A DNA stretch of 64,000 nucleotides from Linepithema humile (taxonomy: Eukaryota > Arthropoda > Insecta > Hymenoptera > Formicidae), in the NCBI RefSeq assembly GCF_040581485.1, contig NC_090131.1, forward strand, positions 16,511,501-16,575,500, in the 5' to 3' direction. The notes under the pieces were generated by a model. That model searched no databases, was not told where the DNA came from, and worked only from the letters and a program-made list of their open reading frames with translations. Of the stretch, positions 52,791 to 64,000 are shown piece after piece (within the stretch, counting starts at the first letter, position 1; each line of letters starts with the position of its first letter). The translations under genes and the position numbers were made by a program.

Positions 52791-53419
52791 TGTAAGTATA
52801 AATAGAGAAAAAAATTTAATATTAAAATTGATTTTATTTTAAAAGAAATTTAATTTAACATTTAATTATCAATTATTTTGTTTTGATAATTAGGATATTA
52901 TGATAAAAGCAATGTGCAAATTTTCCATGTGTTAATATTTATGCAAAAGCATGAAGCGTGATGTGAATCATTTCGAATCTTATTACCATAATTTCGAATA
53001 CGAAATTTTCTGCCAGAACGATCGGAAAACGCACGACGGTAGCACGATCTGACAGAGATCTCCGGCGGCGTGGAACTTAGTTATAATTTATGAGGGTTTA
53101 TAACGACTTTGAAGGATGGGCGGCGGCGCCGTAACGAGGTCACTCGACATAATTATATTTGGAAGGGATTTTCCTTCTCTGGTGGAATGGGATGCCAGAA
53201 GACGAGAGAAAAGTGGGTAACTCACTTTTCCCGTCGGGATAAAGTGAGTTCGACTTCGAGAGGGAAGTATGCGCGTAATATTGATGGACAGTGACTCCGC
53301 TGTTATCGGTCCGACCGGGTAGTTTATCATCCGGGAACGAGCGCATTACGCCTCGATTAATCTTCGATATTTATATTAGGTCTTCATTAAATAAAATATT
53401 CTATCGACGCGACAGGAGA

Positions 53420-53436
53420 TGTGTGTGTGTGTGTGT
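53420..53436. repeat. GT dinucleotide repeat
   Basis: (GT)8 or so, interrupting an unremarkable sequence. Confidence 0.85.
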
Positions 53437-56400
53437 AAGAGAGTGCTACTCGATGTTGCTCTTTTTCGATAAAGTTCATCGTCGAGCAAGGAAGAAGGGG
53501 AAACTTTCCATTATCGAATCTGTCATGTTTTCCTAAACTTAGATTTATGTCGTGTTTCTTCGTAATACGGTTTTACTGTAATGAATATTTTATAAATTTT
53601 TTACGTTCGCGAAAAATGTATTATTTTGCGTTGGCAAGTAAATCAAATGTAATGGTTATTATAAATGATAAAAGGTGTTGAAATTATCACATAAGCATTA
53701 AGAAAATATTTGTAAGAAATAGAGATTTCTTACAAATATATTCATAATAAATTCATATTATTATAATTTACAATTATTTAAAAGAAAAATTTGTTTTTCC
53801 ACGATTCTATTCAACGTTGCATATCTAAGTTAATCTCGTATCCCGTTATATTTCTTAACGTATTTCTCGTCTGCACGCGATATCGATTCTTTTTCCCGAC
53901 GGAAATTTCAAGTATGCCATTTCGGAGCACTATGCGCGATAAAATCTGTCGGAACGAAGAAAACGGCAGCCACCCACTCGTACGGAACTTTATTCCGTCG
54001 GTCCGCGAGGACGGGGAGCGGGACGCGATAAGCGTTATCAATAAAGTACACATACGCGAAAGTTGGACTCTTGTGAGTCGCGGACGCGTCCCAATTTCCG
54101 CGACGGCGACGTCGGTCGTCGCGCTGCTTTTTCGAAAAATGCTTACCGGATTCTGGAAGGCGAATGTATATCCCATTGATATGCAAACTAAGTCTTAGAT
54201 CGTAAAGTTGGCGTAATATCGCGGGGTCTTTGCGATCTTCTTGTCTCCTTGCTGCCTCGCCCCTCGTTTTTCGTTCAACATCTACGTGGCTACCGGGATC
54301 GTTCGGCGCAATTTTATCCCGCATTATCTTGAACGATACGCCAGTTTAAACTTTAACTTGGTCATAATCACGACGTAAAGACGAAATACAAATGCGTTCC
54401 TCGAGGCGGCTGTTCGTCGCGCCGGAAAACCGATATGCCGCCGTCGGGGATTGGGAAAGAGTGAGAAAGAGAGCGCATTTTATACGACAGACTTCTCGCG
54501 AATCGTTAACGAGGGTACTTAAAGTCAACCTCTGCGTGCGCACTAAATAGGGCTTCAGGTTTTACTCTGTATTTTCGATGAACGTTCAAACGCTATCATT
54601 TGGTTTTCATCTCGCGTTGACATTAAACTGTTGAGGGTCTTTACTTTGGAGAAATAAATATATGGAGTTAGGCAGTTATCTTTACTGCTAAATGGATTTT
54701 ATGCTACCATAAATATAATCATTGCAAAATTTTAAATTGCTATAAAAGCATCTTTTTTAATAATATTTAATAAAAATGTAATTTTCTGTATTTCGGATAT
54801 TCTAAATAAGTAGTCATTATTAATTAATTGTAAGATAATTTGATTTGGACTCTCTTTAGAAAATTTCTTTGTACCAAATTGTGAAATATGTATTCTTACT
54901 TTTTTTGAGTCTTTTCTTGAGTTTTTTTAAATTGCTTTTATTTAATACTCAACATTTTATTGATAATGTAATAAGTAAATATAAATTTTTCCTTAAAAAA
55001 ATTTATCCATTTTTTCTAAATTTTTTGTTTGATTTGTAGAAATCACATTTATGTTTTTTTTTTAATATAAAATTTAATATCAGAGAACAAACTTATATTT
55101 TCTAAATTTCTTGCACAATTTATATTTTTCCAAATTTTTAATGTCTCATATTTTTTATATTTATATCCAATCGCACAATGCACACAAAAATAACAAAACT
55201 TTTTAAAATCAACTCTACAAGGAAATTCTGGCGCTTGTAATTTCCAAGACTAAATTAACTGATACGAGATGATTGCGCGTAAGAACGGTCGTCTCAGCTG
55301 TGACGCGGAGATAATGTTAACAACGATTGTAATAAGGCAGGTTTTACCGTTCGGCGAGACAGAGTTATTTTTTCGTTCAACGAGACAAGCTGTCTATGCG
55401 CGCGCGTATATTCCATTTGCTTCCGCGTTATTTATTTATCCACTCGAGTTAATGCACGCGCGATCTCGCGTTGCGCTGTTACAACAATATTGAAGTGCAT
55501 GATAAATACGGGCGTTGTAAACCGCATGATAAAATGGACGGGATTGCTGAGGTGTCTGTACACTGCGTGTTTCAGGATCTTCTTAAAGTAGTCGAGTTTA
55601 TTTAAGAATATGACTATCTCTCTTCACCATTAGTTTAGCTTGTTATCAATGCAGCATGTACAGACTGCACATTATTGATAGAATAGGCGCTGCGGTGAGT
55701 GAAATGCATAATTTTACTCTTTCAGTTCAACGTTATGCAATATATCGCACGTAACTTCCACTAATTCTTCGAGTAAAGTAATTTCAGTTTCACTCGCTGT
55801 GAATAAGCCGAGTTTAGAATTTAATTAACCACTTGTGATGCGCTTTATATCAAATAATAATATTATGCAAACACAAACACAGAAATGTGCTTCAAAAAAG
55901 GCGAAAATGGGTTTCCTAACAACTCGAGCGTGAAAAAAAGGTGCATTAACGAAAAAAAGTGGATTTGTATATTTAAATTAGTATTGAAAGAGCGATGCTA
56001 TCAGTAGTAAATTGAGAAACGCAACGTGTCCAACAAAAGGTGCACAAAAGGCGCTCCATATTCTTCAGACGAGATTTCTTTCTATAGCAGTTACCATTGT
56101 ATACCATTCTCACCATTCCCATGCAAATGAACGATCGTGCCGGTGCGACGCGATATCTCGGTGTTTCTACCTGCGAGAAAACGTTGGCGAAACCGCGCGA
56201 ACGATCCACGGCCGCAATCGCGTGACCCCTGACCCCGGGGAAAAGAGTCGAGTCAGGCAGCTCTAGCGCGACTAGTCTCGGAAATTGGGGTGGCAGCATA
56301 GCCACCCGTTCGCTCGCGAATTTATTCGCCATCGAACACGGTCTAAAAGGCGAGGAGAGAAAAAAATGCAGGCAAACCGTGGCTGCAACAGCGCCGAGAA

Positions 56401-56532
56401 AGAGGCGGAGGAGATGGAAGAGAGAAGCTGCTTTGCATATCGACGAATTTACGAGCCGGTCGAACCCGTCGTGTCACTCGCTCGGAGGGAAGTTCCAACC
56501 CCCGAACCGTGGTTTATGATATCGACGAAAAG

Positions 56533-56557
56533 TCTTTCTCTTTCTCTCTCTCTCTCT

Positions 56558-56597
<40 letters not shown>
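56533..56597. repeat. CT microsatellite
   Basis: About 65 bases of (CT)n with TTT interruptions. It produces the Ser-Leu repeats in the overlapping plus-strand frame. Confidence 0.9.
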
Positions 56598-56599
<2 letters not shown>

Positions 56600-56946
56600 C
56601 CTCTTTCCTTTTCTAACTCAACACTTCCTCTCCGTCACACGGCCAATCAGCTTCCTCGTTGCGGTTGTTCCTCTTTGTTCTCCCTTTCTCTCTTCCTCCC
56701 TCTGCTTTCTGTCCCTTCCAGGTTTCATATCGACGAATTTATCGCCGGCACCGCTCGGTCCATTGTAACGAAGATTGTTTACGATATTGACTCTTCCTTT
56801 TATGTTAATCCCATGTCCGAATGGTTCTGGTCGACGCGACGCGACGCGAACGAGCGCGTATTTTGCATTCGGACGCGCACCCGCCGGAACGAGGATGTAA
56901 CAATGTCGTGCGAACGTGTGCGTCGGGTCGGCCGCGGCTTCTACGA

Positions 56947-56963
56947 GGGGGGGGGGGGGGGGG
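56947..56963. repeat. Poly-G run
   Basis: Seventeen consecutive G residues. The exact length should be treated as uncertain. Confidence 0.85.
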
Positions 56964-58754
56964 AACGACTAGCTATCGACGAATTTACGAGGAAACGGAC
57001 GGACCCCGAAACTCACGGCGCGCTCGGTAACGTTATGTCATCGCTATGCTAATTGTGAGCAATTAGCATAGGAAGTGTCGGTAAACTAGCGCGACGCCGC
57101 CGTGACGCACGACGAGCAAGGGCGAGAGAAGCGATATTTGTCGTGACATCGACCACAATTAGGTTCTATGCTGCGAAAAGGCTTCTTTCTCCTCTTTCTG
57201 CCATTATCCCCTTTCTCTTTGTCGCCTCGTGAGTAATGGCGAGCACCGAGAGCGATACGTTGCGTGCGAAGAAAAAAACAACAACAGATAACACGACCGT
57301 GTTGGCCACATATCTTCCGCGATGTAACGTTGAGTGTCTCGTCAGTAATGTACGAGCTGCAAAAAAAAGGATTCAACACCTGGTAGTGCGATTTAAGAAA
57401 TCTTTCGATCGCGCGTTGCGTTAAATTATCATTTCTTTCTAGGGACATGATTGTGCACTATGCAAAAGAAGGGTTCATCGGTTTGAAAAGCCGAGATAAA
57501 AAATTAGTCGTACAATCATTATTTCGGGAACACAAATATCTAACCAACGGCTTTGTACCCTGGCTAGTCAAATATTTTTAGTCCCATCTCAGATTATGGG
57601 TGTTTTTAGTTGTAATATATTTTTTATCGTAACATATTTTTTCGTTGCTTGTACAACGATTTACATTTCGCTATGATTTGTCAAAATACTCAATAGCTAC
57701 AACAATGACGTGTCTCTTTTCGCACGACGCCGTATTTTACGCCAGATTGCTCGGAATACTGCGGTGAATCGCTATCTTCGGGGCGCGATGTCTTTGTGCT
57801 ACTGCAATCAGAAACAAGATCGACGCTCGTCAGGAGGATTTGGGGTCGACGCCATTAGACGGGTTTCTCTCTCACCCCCGCCATTCGCGTAATTGGCAGG
57901 GATAATTAGCATGGCAAGTGGCGCGATAGCACGTCACATTCAGTCGTGCGCGCATTCTGTGCCTCCGTCTCTCTTGTCGCGGGGGCGTATGCACGAAATC
58001 AGGCATTCGTATGTAAACTTTCAACGTTCCGTCTCGACCCTTAAGCTCTTTCTATTCCGTCGATGGACTCGCGCACGTTTAGCAGTGTTGACCAACCAGT
58101 GGATGATAACAAATACGGTGAATTCGTAATAGTGATTAGTTAATGGAGATAATGCGCAGAACCGAAGCATTTTTCGCTTTTCCAATCTTCGAAATTTAAA
58201 GAATATTGTTACATTCGAAAGAATTGATTAAAAAACTCTAAATAAAAAAGCAAAATAAGATTAAAATTTAATTATAATAAACTTTCAGACATTCAAAATG
58301 AATTATTATTTTACATACTTTTAATTATTTGATTTGATTCAATGATATATATTTTTAAATGTCTTTTATACTTTTTCCGCGAACTTTGCTACAAAATTAT
58401 TTCTATTTAACTTTCTTTCACATCGACTCTTTCATTATTTCCCACCAGTCTCTTCGTTTTTCGAAGGGAAGTTGTACACCACTGGCGCGGTAGATCGCAG
58501 TATCCCCGATGAGGGACGTTTCGAGTGGTTTATGGGGTATATAGATGCGCGGACCGCACGACGGAGCAACATAGATTGCACCGCAGAATATAGATGGGAG
58601 AATAACTCCTCTCCGGGAAAAGTGGCGAGAGAGACGATGGTCGGCCGCGAGAAAGAGGGGACTGTGATTCGACACGGCCCATTCCTGGTCTGCGGGTGCG
58701 TTTAGTTAAGTCATTCGCGGGGATTATGAATCCGTCACGGGTCGTGATCCCGAC

Positions 58755-58756
58755 GT

Positions 58757-58790
<34 letters not shown>

Positions 58791-58792
58791 GT
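58755..58792. repeat. GTC (CGT) trinucleotide repeat
   Basis: About twelve pure trinucleotide units. On the minus strand one frame reads as poly-threonine, but the surrounding frame has no other sign of being coding. Confidence 0.9.
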
Positions 58793-61170
58793 CAATGTAA
58801 CGCGGCGTCTTTTTGCCGCGACGAAAACAAAGGATGTCGGTGCATTGCGAATTGACGCACCGGCTCGGAAGATAATCGTCAGTTGATGAGCGATTTAAAT
58901 GGCATCTCATTACGAAACTCGTCTTTAGGTACCTACGGCTTTCTGCGAATAATTAAAAGTCTCAGAGCAATCTTATGTCGGGGACTTGGGAAGCGTCGAT
59001 GCAATGCCTTGGAAATTCATTCGACGCAATTGCGTGTGACGCGATCTACTGCGTTTTCTTCCTCATTTCTTACGCTCTCGGCTTAAATGTAGTGAACAGA
59101 AAGACGTATAGATTTGTTATTTTTATTCTGGAGACGCAGGAAATTATTTTCATTAACTGAAAATTATTTCATGTTAATTTAAATTGATATATACTTGAAA
59201 TGTAAATATAATTGATGGACAATTATTGATGAAAGATATTAGAAATTATTATATCGAGAATGAATGACATTATTTTATGATAATTATTCTACACATCGCT
59301 TGGCGTCACATAATTTACGGCGTTTCATTGCGAGTAAGAAGTGCAGTGTAATTAACGTCGCGCTTGTGCTACAGACAATAAACTTCTCCCTCGTGATATT
59401 TGCTTTTATGACTGCGTATTATTTTCGCGAATGTGTTTCCGACTTTTTCAGCGATGCCGCTCGTCACGTAATTTAACCCGGGCGCGAGCGCGGAATACAT
59501 CTCCCGTTCTGACACCCTGCAAAATTAAAAATTAAAATTTCATCGTTTACAAGAGCTGCAAGTACTCTCGCCGTTTTTTGCAACGTGGAACCATGGTGTT
59601 GGTTACACGTCACGAAGAATTAAGGGGAAACAAAAATATTACACGAAGTGTTGCCCAAGAATATTACGACGAGAATTACATCGCGAAGTGCGCTAAATAA
59701 ACACGCGGCTTCTCGGTTTCTCTTTAAAAAAACTTGCTTTAACATATGATATTTGTCAACATCATTGCATATAAATTGCAAGTAAATTTTTATTGATAAT
59801 ACATTGTGCGCGAAAAATATATTTTCGTAACAATATTATATACTTCACGCAATATTTTATTTTTTTTTTTTATTTTTTAGCGTTTATGATTTTTTAGCGA
59901 AATGGAATTTATTCTTTCAGTGGCACAGTCGCTATTCATGGCACCGACGACTTGTAATTTTTGAAAAATGTCAAAATTGAAAAATCGCGGCCGAAGATCA
60001 ATGGTAACGATTGTAGATACGACATTCGCGCGCTGAATTGCGCGCGGACAACGGTTTTCGAAACGAGATCGGCGCCGCGCGGACTCGTCCATGAATAAGC
60101 GACAAAGTGTAACTGAAAAATGAAATCTGTGTATAAAAGCGGCTCACCGATGCCATATCCGAGCCCGCGTGCTCGCGCTCGGGCTTGCCTTGATGGACGC
60201 TCCGGTTACACGCGGTACACTTAACGCGGGAAGCACCGGCCGGGAATAGCAGGCGTTTCACCGGCGAAACGCGCCGGTATGCGGCAGCATGCGCGTTACA
60301 TTGACTGATTGAGTGGCATTGAATTGAATCGAGGGTGGATGCTGCCGCGGGGTTGCGGGGGTCGCGAAGGGGGAAGACTGGCAAATGCCTGCCGGTTGCA
60401 GTATTGCATCGTGCTGCGCGCGACCGAATCGCGCGCGTCACTCACTCTAGCGCGCGTACGCACGCTCTCGCCCTTTCTTTTTTTTTTTTTTGACGCGTGT
60501 GTGCAAACGCGCACGAGGGCCCCGAACGCAATTACACCTGAGTAATAGCGCGCACGAGTGAGGGAGATAGGAAGATAGTATGCGAGAGGAGACTCGTGGT
60601 TACAACGGCCGGTCGTGCCGCGCTCCCGATTTGCGCGTAACTCGCGCTATATGCGGGGTTGCACTTTAACACGCCGGATTTACACGCGTTCGTGATGCCG
60701 TAGAGTGAGCTGTAAAAACTTTATGAGATTATTAAACGCGCGAAATTGCTTTGGATTTTCCGTACGTATTTATTTATGCACGTAGAAAGTTATGTAAATT
60801 GAAATAATATACGCGGCAAATGTGATGCATTGGTTTGTGCGTAGAAATGATATTTACCATTTCGGTAATTGTAATTTTAAATTGCAACGTACAAATATTT
60901 AGAAATTTAAAAGAAGACCAAAATCTTTAAAGGTACCAAGGGGAATGACAAATATGCTTACATGTGATACTAGTAGATAAAAACATAAAAGTTATTTTTA
61001 ATATATCTAATTTCATATAACTTTTACAATTGAAACTAATTAAAATTGTAATACATTACTCGAAATAGGTATTAAATAGTGCATGACGTTGTAATTTACT
61101 ACGTGATTTACGTGATACATCACCTTTAAGGGTCCATCGCCCGCGCTATGTAGATAGCATCAACGGCGAC

Positions 61171-61209
<39 letters not shown>
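61171..61209. repeat. GA microsatellite
   Basis: About 38 bases of pure (GA)n. It is a potential GAGA-factor site by composition only. Confidence 0.9.
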
Positions 61210-61210
<1 letters not shown>

Positions 61211-63417
61211 GATAGGTGTGCGTCCCTGCATATGCACATACCGTTCACGAACGATGCGAGGGAGCCTGCAGCGGGAGCCTTCCAATCCATCTGTAAACTG
61301 TCCACTTTGATGGCACGACAATCACACCCCGTTGTAACGAAGCATCGCGGCTGGCATTGTCTCGTTTGCGAGGAAATTGTAGTACCTGACCGGTCGAATT
61401 TATCCCGACCGCGTCGGTACGCTTTCGTCGGGCGCTTGCGAAAATAAAGATCACTCGGCGTTGATTGCACCATCGCGAAGTAATCGAGGCGCGCCTTCCC
61501 CCGTCCGCGAGGCACCGCCCCGTCCATTTTTTTTCCCCAGTTTTCCATTTACTTTGCCGTCTGCAGGACGGTCCGGTTACGTTCGATCGACCCCGATAAG
61601 CCGCGAAAATAAAATACCGTGAATCGCTCGATTCGCACAAATAACGCTCTCGCGCACGATTCGCGAATAAATCCCGGCGCATTGTTATCGATATTTCCGG
61701 CAATTAGGGCGATTTGAAAACACAATTGAAACGCGTTCGTAGGCAGGCCGACCAATACGAGAACCGGGCCGCTATATCGCTCGCGCACGGCTCGCCGTAC
61801 TCTCGATGGGACTCATTTAATTAAAGAGAGAATTAATGCGAGCTTTTAGATGAAAAGCGGAAATAAACGATACCGTCGTTGATTGTGCGAGTATCGCCGG
61901 TCCGATAATCGCGTCGAATTCCTAACGAACGGAAAAACAGCGTTTACCGGCCCCGCGGCTATCTCTCTATTTTAATGAAGTCCGCAATATAACTATAATT
62001 TCGGCCCGGCCATCAATTTCGTCTCGGGGATACAAAGAGACATGCAGGCACGCAGGTGCGTCGCCATAATGTGACGGACAGCGAGATCGCTAAATCAGAA
62101 TGATCGATACGGGCGATCAGACGCGGATAGGATTACCGGGGGACGCGATTTGTTCGGCAAATTATACTGGCAATCACCGACTGTCCCGCTTAATCGAGTC
62201 GTTATGCCTTCCTATATAACGCTGAAAGCCAATAAAATCGCGGCCATTCGTTCGTAGAGTTATATATATCGGAAGAGAGTCCAGGGGAGGGGAGGAGGAA
62301 AAACGCGATAAAATGACCGCCAGACACGCCGGCGAATAAAAATATTTTTTTAATTGTTATGCTCTATGGGGGATAGGAGTGGCCAAATGGGACCCGAGTA
62401 GTTGGCGATCGCGCGAGGAGGAGAGGCAAAATTGTTTGGTGCTGCGCGAGACGTTTTAACGCGTTTTTAATAGCGAAACGGGTACTTAAAACCGTTTTAT
62501 AGCATCGAGGCATAAATGCCGCAATATTGCGATTATTCAAGAGAAGTTATTTAATACGCTATTAATACATACACCGGAGTCGTAATCGTCGCACATATCA
62601 AACGCGTACATTAACTGCGGTAATTAAATCGTGAAAAGAACTAGAAACTCTCTCTTCTCTCTCTTTTCTTCTCTTCTTCGACACGCCAAATCGCGAGTTA
62701 TTAATTTTCTTTTGAGCCGCGCAATGTGCCGGGAATTCGCGCGGAAGAGCGGTGAACCATCTGCAGCGGTACAAGTTTTTCCTTTACAACGGAAGAAAGA
62801 CGCGTGAGAGTGAATTAATACATTAGGGTGCGCGGTGTCGAGTCGTGGTGATGAGAGAAAGGAAGAGAGCGAGACTTTTTGTAACTGGAGCAACAAGTGT
62901 CGTATTCCTCTTATTTTCGCGTCGCGCATAAGAATGCGTATATATACCTCCCTGACTGCCACGCAGGCTAGTTGAAATTTAGTGGGCAGTAAAACTTTCG
63001 GCGTATATCTCGCAAAGTGGCGGCATCCATCTTGGAAATGGCCCGTACGGCACTCCACTGCTGCCGCGGGGAAATGCAAATTGTCGAATATTTATACGCG
63101 ACGGTCCACGGGGATGATTTGCATGGCGGCATCAAGCCCCTCGGCCGCCGTTTCTACTTCTTTCCGCTCTCGAATGCAAAGTGGAAGCCAATCAGATCGG
63201 ATATATCCTTTTGCTGTACTCTCCGCGCGCGGCTATATCGTCTCGCTTGAGAAATTCGCGAATGTGGAAATGCACGATTGTACCGTGAGATCTTATTCGT
63301 GTTATCCGAACAGAGCCACGGAAGCATCTGTGGACGATCGCAAAACTTCTCATTCTATTCGAAAGCTGATTTTGCATATTCAATTTTCTATCCTGATGAT
63401 TTTAATTATTTTATTTC

Positions 63418-63613
63418 TACACGGAGAAAATTTTATATCAGAAATTACTATGTATGGCAGTATATATATAGCCGCGGACCATGAAGAAATTATAAAAATT
63501 TTTACTATATTTTTCATACGCGTGAAATATAGTAAACATTTTCGGTTCGCGGCTTTATGGTCCGCGGTTACTGCCGTACACAGAAATTTTTGATATAAAA
63601 TTTTCTCCGTGTA
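63418..63613. repeat. MITE-like foldback element, TA-flanked
   Basis: The left end TA-CACGGAGAAAATTTTATATCA matches the complement of the right end, and the arms pair over about 65 bases (also TATGGCAGTA and CCGCGGACCAT near the inner edge). The 196-bp size, absence of a transposase frame and TA at both edges fit a Tc1/mariner-type MITE. It breaks the unrelated 203-codon plus-strand frame at 62982-63593. Confidence 0.8.
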
Positions 63614-64000
63614 CATAAAAAATAATTTAATATTTTGAACAGAATTGCGCAAATAAATTTGTACTCGAATAACTGAGTGATATGGCTGATTAATCTTTTA
63701 TAACCATGTGAGTTACGAATAATTTCTAACTTGTAATTTTCTTAACAATTTGGTATCTTTAAAGAGTATTTTGTGAGAGCTATCGCAAATTTAGATATTT
63801 TACTCGTGTGCGCTATGTTTCGTATTTCGCAAACAACGCAGATACGCGTAGATTTGAACAGCGAATAGTAAACGTAAAAAGCAACGATACCGCCCAGATT
63901 TATTCCTGGTCGAGTCCTGACACTTCACACGCCGGCGTCTTATCGAGCCGGTGCAATTCCGCCACAGCAGACAGTCTGGCGCGTCGATTTCGCAGTGTTG
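63614..64000. other. Window end, nothing identified
   Basis: AT-rich sequence turning GC-richer at the very end. No gene, RNA or repeat recognised. Confidence 0.5.

Larger units (their letters stand above)
52791..63417. other. GC/AT-mosaic DNA with simple repeats, no gene seen
   Basis: The largest frame (plus, 56285-57052, 255 codons) is driven by the CT repeat and a poly-G run, and others are overlapping chance frames. GC-rich sections contain many TAATTA, CAATTA and ATAAA-type words such as homeodomain proteins bind, but these words are too common to call sites. Confidence 0.45.

Noticed and set aside
56285..57052. 255-codon plus-strand open frame
   Set aside because: Its length comes from the CT microsatellite (Ser-Leu repeats) and a poly-G run; the rest has no domain and overlaps other frames.
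61126..61703. Overlapping minus-strand frames of 140 and 152 codons
   Set aside because: They overlap in different frames, include the GA repeat and show no family motif.
62982..63593. 203-codon plus-strand open frame
   Set aside because: Its 3' third lies inside the MITE at 63418-63613 and the remainder has no recognisable protein features.
1..64000. CRISPR arrays, bacterial operons, phage or viral genes
   Set aside because: The spliced genes, tRNA structure and repeats are those of an insect nuclear genome; no spaced repeat array or viral reading frame was seen.

Overview
This is nuclear DNA from an insect, most likely a hymenopteran and probably an ant. The evidence is that the coding exons are split by short GT-AG introns with insect-like proteins, that CpG-rich segments alternate with very AT-rich ones, and that small foldback (MITE-like) transposons and microsatellites are common. 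The species assignment is inference; no single sequence proves it.

All confidently recognised protein genes lie on the minus strand. Reading from right to left: a complete 13-exon Apaf-1/Dark gene (CARD, NB-ARC, WD40; 35578 down to 29863, 1372 codons before the stop), a complete 4-exon DPCD gene (25881 to 24699, 209 aa), and the first part of a PIR-1/DUSP11-type RNA 5'-phosphatase gene. The last has exon 1 at 23547-23525, exon 2 at 22199-22124 and a later exon at 5068-4989. At least one exon between the last two was not found, and the catalytic exon must lie to the left or outside the window. Every splice junction in the Dark and DPCD models keeps the reading frame, and both exon totals are divisible by three.

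To the right of Dark are two convergent tRNA genes, tRNA-Glu(CTC) at 37775-37846 (+) and tRNA-Gly(TCC) at 37998-38069 (-). They are followed, from about 38.3 to 43.5 kb on the plus strand, by the oddest part of the window. Here two families of exon-intron-like modules are tandemly duplicated: six modules with 114-219 bp exon-like cores and three with 339-341 bp cores. Each is bounded by an acceptor-like tract with AG and a GT donor, and they carry no long reading frame. One candidate exon in this array opens a short reading frame in a good start context. It looks like a spliced non-coding RNA or microprotein locus built by repeated exon duplication.

The rest has no gene I can support. About 1-22 kb (mostly intronic to the PIR-1-like gene if the 5 kb exon belongs to it) and 45-64 kb are GC/AT-mosaic sequence. 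They hold simple repeats, poly-C/G runs, TA-flanked MITEs at 4519-4827 and 63418-63613, and an inverted-repeat element at about 52.3-52.8 kb.
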